In this document: positions 31,864 to 45,166 of the stretch, in pieces
Layout of the letters: every line of letters starts with the position of its first letter
How positions within the stretch are numbered: position 1 is the stretch's first letter
Assembly (NCBI GenBank): GCA_019059635.1
Contig: JAGVRJ010000014.1
Coordinates: 124,001 to 188,000, forward strand
DNA from: Proales similis
Lineage: Eukaryota > Rotifera > Eurotatoria > Ploima > Proalidae
Reading direction: 5' to 3'
Length of the DNA stretch: 64,000 bases
Program-made: the position numbers and the translations under genes
Notes under the pieces: generated by a model
Told to the model about the DNA's origin: nothing
What the model saw: only the letters and a program-made list of their open reading frames with translations
Databases searched by the model: none

Positions 31864-33067
31864 TCCCTTTCTCTCGCTTCGCTTCCTCTAGGCCCCATCT
31901 TACTCTATTCACAATAAACAATGGTCTCTATCTATCAAACAGACCCAGTCTGGAATGGAACACAAAGAGCAGGAACGTTGAGGGTCAATTTAAGCGCAGC
32001 TTTAAATCAGCAGCCTTTGAATTTATTTCGAATCAAACTTTGAATAACTTTTATCGCAAACGCAAGCGCAAGTGTCGCGGCGTTTTCAGTTTAGAGCGAT
32101 CAGCATGGTTTAGTAGAGCGAATAGAAAATGCAAGTAAATTTACAATCGTCTGGACTTGGGTCCTCTAATCTATGCAATGAATCATTGAGAGAGAGAGAA
32201 AAGTTCGGTCTGAAGGAGAGATGAACTCTGAATGTTTCAGTCTGTCTGGGCTATTTGAATTGATCGAAACAGGCGTGCATGCAGGCGTGTGTGTGATGGG
32301 CTTCGGTCTCACGTTAGACTCCGAGCTGGCTAATCTATGAAAGCAAACGACCAAGAGCGAGAGAGACAGAGGCAAAAGGACAAAATGAGAGAGAGAGAGA
32401 GAGTAATGAGTGTGCCATGATGCCATCCTCAACATCACAAAGTCCTCGTTCGTAAGCAGAAAATGAACAGAAACTGAGAGGAAAAGAAACGTCATTTAAG
32501 AGAGAACGAGAACTTGATTTGTGAGCGAGAATCAAGCGCGCGTCGAATAAACGGCTTGAAAGTGCTGGAGAAAATGAGCAGCGGCGACAACATACTCGGA
32601 AATGATGAGCAGCAACAGCGATAGAAGCAATCGTCAGCAGATGGCGGTCAGCAGGTGGTGGTGGTCAGCAGTAATAATACGAGCAGTAAGCGCCTGCTTG
32701 TCTGCCTATTTGCTTTTGTGTGCATGCAATGAGAGGGCAAAGAGAACAATCGAAACAAAAAGAAGATGAATTTATTGGAAAGAAGAGTAGACGGTTTAAT
32801 CCTTGACTGCCTCTTCTTAGGATCGCGCTGCCGATTCGTCAATTAGAACGAATCGTCTGTGTGGGTTTGTCGGTGTGCGATTGTCCGATTAATAAAAAGT
32901 CAATTGAACCAAAAAAAGGTATTTCTAACATTGTAAATCTTTGCGAAGCAGTTTAGACAAGAGCGTGTGCGTGCGAGACTGGCGGCGAGGGTTACCTATA
33001 GCGTTGGAGCTTTTGACTTGTAGACGACAAAGTAAAGGACACAACAAGTTTGGTAGCGATTGGTTTT
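31864..33067. other. Interval between convergent CLUAP1 and the repeat/PDZ gene
   Basis: About 1.2 kb between convergent stops. AATAAA at 31913 (+) and TTTATT-type signals for the minus gene near 32770. GA repeats at 32389-32402. No coding signal is convincing. Confidence 0.5.
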
Positions 33068-36000
33068 CTAATGAGATGTGACTGAGCTGAGTCGATGCGT
33101 CTGAAGCCAGCTCTTGTAGGCTTTCTCGTTGCCCACAGTCAGGCACAAGTTGTTTTGTTCGATGAGCTCTTGGATTTTGCGAATGAGCTCGTTGAAGTCC
33201 ATGTCGAGGGCGTTCTCGTTGTTCACCTCCAGTATGTAGTCGTTCTTTCGCAGGCCGGCCACGTGGCCAGGCGAGTTGCGCTCGACCTTGTAAATGTAGG
33301 GCGACGAACGAGTCTTCTTGTCGCAGGCGATGTGAACACCTAGGCCGTCAAAGTCCGGCCTGGTGTTGATGAAGCACTTGCGCGGATTGGACGAGTCCGA
33401 CTTGGGACGAGCGTCCGCCGACTCTGATCGCGCCGGCTGCTTTTTCGATCGCTTGTCATTGACGTCAGAGTAAGACGAGGCGGCCGACAGTTTACGACGC
33501 AAAAACGAGCCCGGTTTGACGAGACTGCGCACGCTATTCTTGTTGGAAGGAGTCTGCTCACCGGTTAATTGCTTGTCCAACTGAATCGGGTCTCGTCTGA
33601 TTGTTGCCTTGCGGAACTCGAACTCGATCGGGTTGGCGCAACCCAATGAGCGCAGATTGCGGGCCGTCGGCGGATGAGCCTTCATGAACTCGCAATCGGA
33701 TAGTTTGGCTTGATTGTAAAACTCGGCGTTGTCCAGAATGTTGTAATTGCCGAACTGGTAAAACGACGCGTCGTACTGATGGCTCGATTCGTCTCCATCG
33801 ATGAATGAGCGCTGCAAAAAGCGCTGATTTGGCTCAAAAAAGTTTGACTTTGGTGACCAGTGAAAGTCGGAGTTGACCACCGTGATTGGCAGGTCGGTGC
33901 CAAAGAACAGAGGAGCGTCTGTCGAAGCCCCGCCGGCCAAAACGGCCTGCTGTTGCGGAGTGAACACGTGATCGACCTGAACTGGAAGCGGTTCGGTGTT
34001 GACATCTCGGTCAGGCAGTTCAATAACAGGCTGCTCGATTTCGATTACGGCAGTCGAAGCTGGTTTATCAGTATAAATAGGTTTCGGTTCGGGAAGGTGA
34101 ATTTCTGGCGCCTTGATCTTGCCTCCGATTCCTTTAAAGAAGCCTTTGATGCCGCCCTTGACGACGGGCTCTTCTACATCGACTTGAGCGACAACAATCT
34201 CCGGAGTCTGAACCTCTACTTGAGTGGGCTTCAATTCAACTTCGGGAGCAGGAAAATCAATGTCAGGAACAGTGAGTTTGGTCTCGGGCACTTTGACTTC
34301 AGGGGTCTTGATCTTTCCTCCAATGCCCTTGAAGAAGCCCTTGATGCCTCCTTTGATGTCGGTGTCGTCCACGTCGATTTCAGGCTGGTTGAGGTTCAGG
34401 TCTGGCAACTCTACTTGCACTTGCGGCACCTGTGGCGGACGCACCTCCACTGACGGCGGCTCAAAGTCCACGTTGGGTAGACTGACATCGATCTCCGGCG
34501 GAGCGTACTCAACCGAGGGTCGCTTGGTCTCAGGCGCGTGCACTTCGGGCTTGTCGATCTTGCCTCCGATGCCCTTGAAGAAGCCTTTGATGCCTCCTTT
34601 GATTTCAGGCGAGTCGACGTCAACTTCGGGTGCGAAGTGCACCCCCGAGCTTTCAAACTCGACGTTGGTCACAGGCACCTCGATCTCGATCGGGGCTGGT
34701 CTGATGTCAGGGAAGCGCTCGACCTTGGGTTCTTTCACTTCGACCGGCGGCAGGCTGATGTCCAAATCGACTGGCTCGATCTCGGCGTTGGGCAGCGAAG
34801 TGTCCAGTTCGAACGACGGCGGCTCTAGGTCAGGCGAGTCGACCTCAAGCGAGATCGGCGGCACAGCGGGCTTCTTGATTTCGACAGCTGGCTGAGTGAC
34901 CTTTGGCTCGGGCACCTTGATTTCCGGCGCCTTGATCTTGCCTCCGAAGCCCTTGAAGAAGCCTTTGATGCCGCCCTTGAGCTCAGGTGAGTTGATGTCC
35001 ACCTCGGGTACGTCGGGCACGGTGACTTCAGTGCGGCCGACCGAGGGGCCGTTCAGGTTGACGTCGATTTCGGGCACTTGGGGCCTCTCTACTTCGACCT
35101 CCACGCCGGGCAGAGAAGTGTCCACGTCGATCTCGGGTGGCACTTGGCTGGGCACGCTCACTTCGACCTTGGGCGCTCGAGGTTCGGGTTTGTTGTCGGG
35201 AACGCTCACTTCTGGCGCCTTGATCTTGCCTCCGATGCCTTTGAAGAAACCCTTTATTCCGGTTTTTACTTCGGGCGACTCAACGTCAACTGGTGTTGTT
35301 GTTATCTTGGTTGTCAAGTCACCAAAACTTGGACCCTGAATTTTGGAACTCACGGCACTAGGAATATCGTGTGAGAAAGTCGGAGCTGGAAGTTCGATTT
35401 CGACTTGAGCAGGCTCTGTTGATATTTCTGGCTGCTTTGTCTTCTTTTCTGGTATCGAAACTTCAGGGGCCTTGATTTTTCCGCCGAAAGCCTTGAAGAA
35501 GCCTTTGATGCCTCCTTTGAGCTCAGGTGAGTTCAAGTCAATCTCCGGCTGCAATTCGACCTGCGGCTTTTCTATTTCCTTCTCATGAGAAGGAATCTGA
35601 ATCTCAGGACCGCTGATGCCGATGTCGATTTCCGGCTGTTGAACTTCAACCTCAATCGTCTTGTTTGGCTCGGAAACGATAACTTGCGGCGCTTGCACTT
35701 CCGGTGTTTTTATTTTGCCACCAAAGCCCTTGAAAAAGCCCTTGATGCCTCCTTTGAGCTCGGGTGAGTCAACGTCAATATCGGCTTCTGGCAAAGAAAT
35801 TTCAGGTTGCTGGGGCGGCTCGACTTCTACTGACGGGCCACTGAGGTCCAAATCGAATTCAGTTGGCCTAGTTTGCGGGATGTCAACTTCGACCCTGGGG
35901 ACGTGGATTTCAGGGGTTTGAACTTGCACTTGCTTTGGCTCGATCTCAGGCGCGTTTATCTTAGCACCAATGCCTTTGAAGAAGCCTTTGATTCCTCCTT

Positions 36001-38462
36001 TAAGTTCGGGCGAGTTTATATCCACCGAAGGTATTTCGAAATCTACGCTCGGTCCAGTAACTTCTGGTTTTTCGATGTGAACTTGAGGCTGTTCTATATC
36101 AATGCCAGGCAGCTGGCCGATATTAACTTCAATTTGAGGTGAAGGAGAAGGCAGCTCGGGAGTTGTGAGTTTGGTCTCGGGCACTTTGACTTCAGGGGTC
36201 TTGATCTTTCCTCCAATGCCCTTGAAGAAGCCCTTGATGCCTCCTTTGATGTCGGTGTCGTCCACGTCGATTTCAGGCTGGTTGAGGTTCAGGTCTGGCA
36301 ACTCTACTTGCACTTGCGGCACCTGTGGCGGACGCACCTCCACTGACGGCGGCTCAAAGTCCACGTTGGGTAGACTGACATCGATCTCCGGCGGAGCGTA
36401 CTCAACCGAGGGTCGCTTGGTCTCAGGCGCGTGCACTTCGGGCTTGTCGATCTTGCCTCCGATGCCCTTGAAGAAGCCTTTGATGCCTCCTTTGATTTCA
36501 GGCGAGTCGACGTCAACTTCGGGTGCGAAGTGCACCCCCGAGTTTTCAAACTCGACGTTGGTCACAGGCACCTCGATCTCGATCGGGGCTGGTCTGATGT
36601 CAGGGAAGCGCTCGACCTTGGGTTCTTTCACTTCGACCGGCGGCAGGCTGATGTCCAAATCGACTGGCTCGATCTCGGCGTTGGGCAGCGAAGTGTCCAG
36701 TTCGAACGACGGCGGCTCTAGGTCAGGCGAGTCGACCTCAAACGAGATCGGCGCCACAGCGGGCTTCTTGATTTCGACAGCTGGCTGAGTGACCTTTGGC
36801 TCGGGCACCTTGATTTCCGGCGCCTTGATCTTGCCTCCGAAGCCCTTGAAGAAGCCTTTGATGCCGCCCTTGAGCTCAGGTGAGTTGATGTCCACCTCGG
36901 GTACGTCGGGCACGGTGACTTCAGTGCGGCCGACCGAGGGGCCGTTCAGGTTGACGTCGATTTCGGGCACTTGGGGCCTCTCTACTTCGACCTCCACTCC
37001 GGGCAGAGAAGTGTCCACGTCGATCTCGGGTGGCACTTGGCTGGGCACGCTCACTTCGACCTTGGGCGCTCGAGGTTCGGGTTTGTTGTCGGGAACGCTC
37101 ACTTCTGGCGCCTTGATCTTGCCTCCGATGCCTTTGAAAAAACCTCTGACTCCCTTGTTCGGAGCCTCTTCTTCGGGGGCGGGTTCGATTTTTCGCTTGT
37201 TGGTGTTTATTTCCAAACTGGCTGGTCTTAACTTGCCGTCGAAGGCCTGCACCATTGACTTTACCGGCTTGCCATAATACTCTGCACAGACGATTCAGAT
37301 TAGCACGTTGACGCAGCATATGAATTGTTCAAAATTCCTTACCTGAAAGTCGCTCGACTTCTTCGCAGTTGACCTTTTCTCTTGGGCAGTCGCTGTAAAT
37401 TGTGTGACGTTCGACAATATAGTTGTCGCCGACACGAGTTCTTGTGTCGGTTTCGATCAACTTGGAGCCTCTTAAAGAGTTGCCTCGGGAGTCGGCCTCG
37501 TCGTCGATGTAGGGGATGTTGGAAGTGTCCACAAACGAGCTTATGCTCGGACTCTTCTTCTTTTGTTTGTTCCTGACGGTGTAATACTCCTTGCGTACGA
37601 CCTGGCCATAGCTCTGATTGCTTCGATGTGCCAGATTGCCGTTCTGGTCGATGCCCTCTGGCTTCTGCTTGCGTACAATTTTTACGTGCACTGTCTCCGG
37701 GTTGCGGTACTGCTTCTGAATTTTGCTTATCAACGACTTGACGTAGTCGTCCGAGTTGTCGAATATTGCCGGGTCTTCGTTTATCTCGCACTCGACTTCG
37801 ACGTCCTTGACGCGCACGTCGCAGGGCAGCTCGCGACACTCGCCGCTCGGGTCAATGATCACCTGTTTGTGGAAGCTCGTCTCTGGGGTGGTAGAGAGAA
37901 CCGAAGTAACGGGCACGTTCGGAAACGAAGGCATATTCTCTTTGTCCGGACTGGTCAGGACAATGTTCTTCTCCGACAAGTATCGTTTGCTTTGGCTCGA
38001 ATCGTCGCCACTCGTCTGGTAAATCAGGTCGTAATCGTGCGCCGCTTGTCTGCTGTGCGCCTGCTCTGCGTGTGTGTGTGCGCCGTTGTCTCCGTAGATG
38101 AGATGAAGCTTGCGCTTAGACGGCTGGTAGATGGCCGTGTTGGTCGTCACGTATTGGCCTGGCAGACGATGCACATACTGCTTGTCGTAGACGCACTCTT
38201 GGTGCGCATAGGCCGAGCGGCTGCGCGACTGTCGCTGATTCAGATGCTCGTCGCGTTCGTAAGTGATTGGAATCTGACGCTCGGTGGAGTCAGAGCAGCA
38301 CGAGGTTGTGATTGTCGAATCGTGACGCACCGTCGAGCAGTGAGTTGTGATGGTTGTCGTGTTGCATATTCGATACTCGCAGGATCTGTTCAATTCTGCG
38401 GCGACCGAGTTGGGTCGCCTATCTCGTTGCTGGTTGCTGCTGTTCGCCTCGTTGTTTGACAT
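33068..38462 (-). CDS. Large AHNAK-like repeat protein with 12 amphipathic blocks and a C-terminal PDZ domain
   Basis: Two exons, 38462-37343 and 37281-33068 (61-nt intron, phase 1), give 1,777 residues. Residues 1 to about 410 are Ser/Thr/Gln-rich and basic, without a known domain. Residues about 415-1425 hold 12 blocks with the core GIKGFFKGIGGKIKAPE, each preceded by acidic Val/Ile-Asp-Val-Asp-Ser-Pro-Glu strands and followed by alternating hydrophobic/Pro/Glu stretches, the style of AHNAK and periaxin. A linker with Ser/Arg follows, and a PDZ domain sits at about 1675-1765 (GLGVHIAC carboxylate loop, VAGLRKNDYILEVN). AHNAK proteins carry the PDZ at the N-terminus, so this order is reversed. 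The Lys/Phe blocks would form amphipathic helices able to touch acidic membranes (inference). It is probably a cortical scaffold. A 974-bp piece of the coding region is duplicated. Confidence 0.85.
34272..35245 (-). repeat. Internal coding duplication, copy 2
   Basis: Matches 36165-37138 at an exact offset of 1,893 bp (631 codons), with about four mismatches seen by eye in 974 bp. It contains four of the 12 Gly-Phe-Phe-Lys blocks. Confidence 0.9.
36165..37138 (-). repeat. Internal coding duplication, copy 1
   Basis: Partner of 34272-35245. The two copies differ at about four positions (for example near 36543, 36745, 36756 and 36998). The intervening 919 bp carries diverged blocks that are not part of this recent duplication. 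Confidence 0.9.
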
Positions 38463-41400
38463 GTTGGTTCGTTTTCTGTTTGCTTTTATTTTTTTTTGCT
38501 TTTGTGCGCTAATGACCGCCCCCCTTTTTTCTTCTATTCAATAATAAATGCGACTCGGAATATACTAAAATTCGTTGCTCAACTAGAAATCGCTTGCGAA
38601 CATTTGCCTCAACCACCGAACATGAGCGGCTTGTTTTTCTATTATTCTTCTTGTTGCGTTGTTTGCTTGTTGTTCTTCTAGAATTATAGAAGAGATGTGT
38701 ATGTGCCTTTGCGTTTAAAAAATAAATAGATCGGCTCTCTTCTTTGTGGCGCGCTCACTCGCTCGCTCTATCTATTTGAATCTAAACGAATAAAAGCTGT
38801 CAAAAAATTTCGACTCTTTTCGACGCTCTTGCTGGAGTTTATTGCTGCCCAGTGAAGCGCAGCCCGGCCGCTTGCTCCTAATTAAATTACTTTGGAGCAT
38901 ATTCTTGCTCGAGCCAAATATCACTCGTAGGCTAATTCATTCGCTCTCTCTTTTACACGCGCGCGCCTCTCTCCCCATGCGCGCTTCTTTTGGTTTTATT
39001 TAGACGACTCGGCATCTGCTCGGCAAAGTTCGCTCGGCTATGCCACTCAAACTAGAGAAAGAGAGAAAAAAAAAGGTTTTAGCGAAGGGCAAACTAGCTT
39101 CTTCTAAACAATAGAGCCAACACAACATGATTCAATCAAACATTTGCACATAAACTTTTCGTTCTCTCTCTCTCTCGCACTCTGTCTTTCTCTACTCTGC
39201 CTCGATTTGGCTTGTCATCATAAAATAAAAAGACGTTTTGATTTATTCGAGTTAACTTGCAAACTAGCGAGCGCTTATTCAATTTGACGTGAATAACAAA
39301 CAAAATAAATAAAAAAAAAAGCGAGTTGGCTCTTTTCATTTTTAAATTAGAGAGCGAGTGAGCCACAAAAAAAAAGAGAAAGAAAGGTGAATTAAATCAT
39401 AGGCCGCAACCAGCGCAACTGCCAGCGCATGCCAACCACAAATAAAAAAATGAAGAAGAAGAAGAAGAGGCTATGATGTGCAGCTAATAATGACCGAGGC
39501 GAAAAAGTCACTAAATAATGAAAACGATTGAAAGCAGAGAAGAGGAGAAGAAAAAAGTAGATTAGAGCGCCTGGGGGAAAACGTCGCCCTAAACTGACAA
39601 AAGCGGCTTGAGGGCTTGGCCGAGCGCCGGTCAGGCAGTGATTGCACACCCGTCACCGTCTGTGCCGCCTACGGCCTGATTGAAAAGCCAACGAGAAAAA
39701 TAAACCAGACTGACTGGTTGATGCATGCAATCATGGCTACGATGATGACTACACTCTTCATCATGAGCTAGGAGAACGACGCCAACCCGACGACGACGAC
39801 GACGATGACGATTATTGCAAAATAGTCAAGAGAGGCGGAAGTTTGTGGCTGCAGTGGCCTTTTAGAGCTCGTCGATCGAGTGCCACTTTTGATTGAGCTA
39901 ATTGAAAGCGAGCGCTCAGGCGAGTCGATCGGCTCTACTCTTTATGTTTAGTGTGTGTGTAAATGGTTTTTTGGTTGCAGCTGCCTAAACGCCGCACTCA
40001 TGGTGGTGTTGGATTGAGAGCAAACAAGCAAAGCGGTTGGAAAATAAAAACTAGTTTGTGGCCATCGCAAATTGAACTAGTAAGCAAACGTCGCTGCCGA
40101 TGACGATTTGGCGAATTATTTATATTGGACTCAGCAAGACTGCACACTCGCTCGCTCGAGGCCTGACTGGCTCACTCATTCTTGTTGTTATTGTTGTCTG
40201 CTTGCTTGCTTTCCGAATTCCACTTTCCGTTTAGCTCTTATGCAACACACAATGCAATTAGATATTGGCAGACCGCTGGCCGTGACTGCCTGCGGGTAGC
40301 CTTCTCTTCTAGTCAAGCAGACATACTCAGGCAGCATATTCGCTTCTTCGTAATGAATGGGGCCAAATTGAGCGGCAATCGAACAAACGGCTGGCCAATA
40401 AGAAGAGAGAAGAAAGGGAAGAAGGCGAAGAAAGTAAATGTTAGATTGAGCTGACTACTGAGCATGATGGCAATGAGAACGACGACGAGGACGCCGGGCG
40501 GTTGGGCAACCATTGAGATGATTAAGTAATCACGAAACTGCTCGACCGTCGTTAAAGGTGAGCGTTCCTCGTCGGGCCATAAATGCGCTCACGAGCACGA
40601 TCATCGGCCTGCAAAAGGTTAGAGACTTGCAGTTTATGATCGTCAATTACTCATCCGCTGTGTGCAGTCTGTTTTTTTTTAAATTTTGAGCGAATGGCGT
40701 TTGCGGCTCGCATTATTTATGGACTGCAATTTAGAGTTGACTCGAGAGAAGACGAGAGGTGCGCGGGAGTGCGTCCATGTGTGGTCATGAGCAGCAGCCC
40801 TTGCCGCCACCGAAGTCGTCGTCGTCGTTCAACTTGCACCGTGCTCATACAATCACTTGGGTAATAACACAATCAGCCCCACTGGTCGGAGGGGTTGCTT
40901 CTACAATTCGGCCGGTAATTGTAGCAGTTGACATTTGCCTGAATTAATCATTCGAGCTTGTCGCACTGGGCCAATCGTCAAAAGGAGGCGACCGAATCTC
41001 CTCCTTTCGTCTCATTTTACTCTCGCTTGCAACTCACTCGAGCCGCTTGGAGCGTTTGCTGCTCACTTGGCACAACCGAGTGCGCACAGAGCGATCGTGG
41101 CAACAACATTGCTCGTAATTTAGAGGAAAGCCATTTAGCTTATTGCCTTTCTTTGTCCAATTTGAACGGCAATTGTAAACAATTGCAATTTGGTGCCAGT
41201 AAAGAAGCGGCGGTGGCGCGCACGAATATCGCCAGTCGCCAAGTTGAGAGAATGCACCGTCAACAGATGAGGCCCAATCTGAACAGGTGTGTCTCGGGCG
41301 TTCGACTTAAAAGCGTAGTAAAAGTTTGGCGGCACAGACGATCTGGAGATGACGAGCTAACTGGCTGGCTCAGTGCTCGAGTATTCTTCGCCCGCATTGT

Positions 41401-42374
41401 CGTCGTCGTCATCGTCGTCCTCGTCCTCGTCTTCTTCTCCTCAATCGTCTGTTTGCCATTTAATAATAATAATAAACGAGCGAAGCTCGGATCGTAATTA
41501 ACTGCAGCGAGGCCTTGCGCATGCACATATCTTTGATTAGCTTGTGCCGCTGCCTTAGCAAATAGAGAAAACAATATTGAAAAGAAGCGAGCCAATTAAT
41601 GCCTCTTGGTTATTGTCCCGACAACCATCTACTCATCTCCTCCTAATGTTCTCCTCGACCTTGCCACCACAACCAACAACAATAACTTTCTTGGCTCTTT
41701 TGCTCTATCTGGCCTCTCGCTCGTTCACTGTCTCTGGGTCTCGCTTGCACTCTTGATTCGCTTCTCTCTTTCTGTTTGGTTCTATTATCGCCCGGGTAAT
41801 TGTCAAATAAAAATTGGAATAAGCAGCAATGCAGCGTGTTTGCCCTCTCCTAGGACTTGTTCACGGTGCTTCGGCGAATGAATGGATGAAGGCACAGTTT
41901 GATTGCAACTGAGAGAGCGTGAGCGAAATTAGCGACAAGATTGCTGCAGTCAAAGTGAGAAAGCGGAGTGAGATTGAGAGTGAAAGTGAGACCGTGGCTA
42001 CAATTGAAGTTATGTAACTGCCAGTTGTCGATTTTCGCCCACAACTGGTTTCTTAATGACGTAACGTGATGAATGCTTCAGGTAGAAGGAGCTTATTATT
42101 TGTACGTTTGCTTTGTACCGCTCTTTACGACCGACGACTCTAGCGCGGCCGGTCGGTCACAAAAGCCAGGCAAGCTGTTTGTGTTTACCAATCGGCCATC
42201 AGCATCGGTAATTCAAAGCTAAATTGCAACCGAAACGAAAGGGGCCGATAGAAAGAGGAGCAAGAAACATAAGAGAAACACATACACACACTGGCACGCG
42301 AGAGGCTAAAAATTTCAATTTAATCGGCGGCTTATTCTAAACTTTGAAAATTGCCACTTGATGCCGGTGGTGCC

Positions 42375-42382
42375 TATAAAAT
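42375..42382 (+). promoter_or_regulatory. TATA-like box inside the gene-free interval
   Basis: TATAAAAT in moderately GC-rich surroundings. If used it would start a transcript running toward PRPF8. No coding frame follows. Confidence 0.25.
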
Positions 42383-44530
42383 AATATACAAAGCAGCTCT
42401 GCTCGAATTGAAAACATACGCACACACATACACAGTGGTAGAGATACACACACACAAGATCAGAGAAATGAGCAGATGAAATTGAAATTAGGCGACAAAA
42501 GTGCGAGACGACGCGCTGCCTGGTCTAATAGAGCGCAAAAGATTTGCCAGCGAGCGAGCGACTAAGTGAGTGAAATGGAGAGCGAAAGAATGAGAGAGAG
42601 AGAGTGTGTGTGGACAGAGCAAACAAGCATCGGCGACCATCGTAGACCATAGAGTCTTGATTAACAACTGGCCTGACTAGGTTCTAATTGCTGGATTAGC
42701 TCGCAACGCCTCTTGGCAATGAACTACTGGCTCGCGACTCGAGGCGACCATCGCCACGCCAGATAATTTCGATGCGTCGAGGTGTTTGGTGGCGGCGATT
42801 AGAGGGCTTTAGGACGAAACAAATACAAAAAGAAGCAAGAATCAGATCGAGGCGCCACGAGAGAGAGAGAGAAAAAAGGGAGAATGGAAATAAAAGCAAA
42901 AAGAAAAAGAGCGAAAAGAGCCGAGTGAACAAGAGATATTTAAAAACAACTAGAGAAATAAAAGCGACTAGGACCCATCGTGGGCTGGTGCGGCGGCGCT
43001 GCAACCAATTTTTGCTAGTGGCCACTGGTTTCGACTGGTTATCTATCCTGCCCTGGATGCGATTCAGAGCCGCTTGCAAAAATTGATTGCGTCCAAGCAT
43101 AATCCAAACAAGCTCGGCCCATTTACGGCAGATAAATTGAGTTGCTAAATTGGAGGCGATCAATTTGCGAGCAATTTGCAATCGCGTTTGTGGCTTTGTG
43201 GTTGTTAGTGGCACCGCGCCTCTCCTCTCGTCCAACTCCCGCCGTGGCCCGATCACAAAGTAGATGCGCGCCTCCTCAGCCATTTATCAAGCTGTGTCTG
43301 AGAGCCGATAGAAGTGGCCAATCTTCGATTGTCGGCAGGGACCGCTCAGGGCGCTCGTAGAGTTCAGCGGCCGACTTTTTCGCTCCTTCTCGCTCTTCAC
43401 TCTCTCTCTCTCTGATATTATCTAGTATTTCAGTCTGATTCTGGTCTGCGCCCATTTTGCCCTCTCTCTCTCCTCTCTCTGAGTCTGAATCTGCATTGCA
43501 TGAGCAAGTGATAAGCAAATATTGACAAATTTAGTAGGCATTCGCGTCCGTCCATCTAGTCACCCAGCTCGCTCATACACGCATTTATGTGTAGATGAAG
43601 AAGAGTCTAAAATGCGAATAATCGGGAGATTTGTGAAACATGATATCTTAAGTGAGAATACGCGACGACAAAGGCTTGAACGAATCGAGCCCCCGGAAAA
43701 GGCTGCTCGCGCACGTAAGGTGGGCTAGAGGCGCACGCAGAGTGAAGAGACAGGCGAGAAGTGAAGGCTGAACGATGCCAGCAAGTGAGCGCCAGACTAA
43801 AGCGAAATAAAAAAAACACACACACACAAACTAAATAACCAAAACAACACTGAGATTAGAACGCGGCCGGTCGGTGGGTAGAGAGGCATAGAAAGAAAAG
43901 CAGCAACAACACTAAGGTGAACTAAGAGATGCGTTGGTGTTATCTTAAGCCGAAATCGGCTCGGATGATTTAGCGTTGGTGGCGGCGCCTGATTTGCCTC
44001 GGTCTGATATTCAAGCGCACGCATCGGTAGAAATGGCTTCAGCAATTAGGGCGCGATGAGCCGGCCGATTGCCAGTTTAGGAATAATCATGGCCTGAGCC
44101 AACGGCTCATTAGAGACGCAGCTAAATGGAAGAGGCGGAGAAGGAGGGGGGGGGGGAGAAAGTGGTGCACGTCAGAAAGCGGCTAGCTTATGAAAGTCAG
44201 CTCTCATGTGAGCAGTCTGTGGTCAGTACGGCCTCTCTATCCCATTCACTCTGACTCTCCTCCTCTCCTCGCTCCGTTCGCGCTGTAGACGAGTCGAGGT
44301 AGTGAAAGGCGAGAGGAGGACGCTCGATCCTAATTCAAACAGCTTCATCCACACTGAAGGGACTACGGCTCGAGTCCGAGCTAATCCGCGCACAAATGGC
44401 GGACGCCGTGCAATCTGAGCCGATGACGAGCGCCAAGTGAATAGGCATCGTCGGCTTTTATAAGGCTTATCTCCTCAAACACTCGCTCGATTAGGTGCTC
44501 AAGCGAGCGCTTATCGATTTGTATTCTTCT

Positions 44531-44553
44531 CTGTGTGTGTGTGTGTGTGTGTG
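44531..44553. repeat. (TG)n microsatellite
   Basis: Eleven TG units in the gene-free interval. Confidence 0.9.
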
Positions 44554-45144
44554 CGTTGGACAGGCGATGGCCACACGCTGCCCGACTTGCACCACGACCA
44601 CAACGCTCTATCACAACCGAGGCCTGAGACCAGCACCATCGGCTGAGTGCTCGCGTAAAAGCGCGTTGCATCCGCTCAAGAATAAGCAACTTTTCAACTT
44701 CGATCTGATTATGTAATGATACGAGTGGATCGAGTCGATGTTTAACAAAAAAAAAAAAACCGCCCAAGAAAATTATTTAATTATGATCGCTCGCTCCGCA
44801 TGCGCGCATTCTCCCCTGCGCGCTCGAGTTACTTCATAAATCATTAAAAGTTGGAAAGATTGGATGATTCGTTGTGTGCACACCGCCACTAGTTGTAGTG
44901 GCATAAGCCCGCACTCGAATAGCGTTATTCACGGGCCTAAAATCTCGCTGGATTTCGCAGCCGACGAATGAGATGATAAGGCCCATGCCCTTTACGCTTC
45001 TAGTTCAGCAAAAGCTCACTTGCCCGTCTGCTGCTGGCTGCCTCCTCGAATAAGCTGCTCGTGCGTCGACGCCTGATTTCAAATTGCCGTAAGAGATTAA
45101 ACGCTTTCGTCGCTGCATTCGTCTCGTATCGAGTTGTTGGCTAC

Positions 45145-45166
45145 GCACACACACACACACACACAT
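45145..45166. repeat. (CA)n microsatellite
   Basis: About ten CA units in the gene-free interval. Confidence 0.9.

Noticed and set aside
34224-37277. Plus-strand Ser/Thr/Gly-rich repeat frames opposite the repeat/PDZ gene
   Set aside because: They mirror the periodic minus-strand repeat. The minus strand has the PDZ domain, splice join and longer frame.
40958-41497. 179-residue plus-strand frame in the gene-free interval
   Set aside because: No proper start in context; the C-terminal part is low-complexity Val/Leu from GTC repeats. No family resemblance.
42696-43283. 195-residue minus-strand frame beginning with ATG and containing a hydrophobic stretch
   Set aside because: The hydrophobic part is a read-through of GA/CT-rich DNA (Phe/Leu/Ser runs). 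No domain, splice or poly-A context supports a gene.
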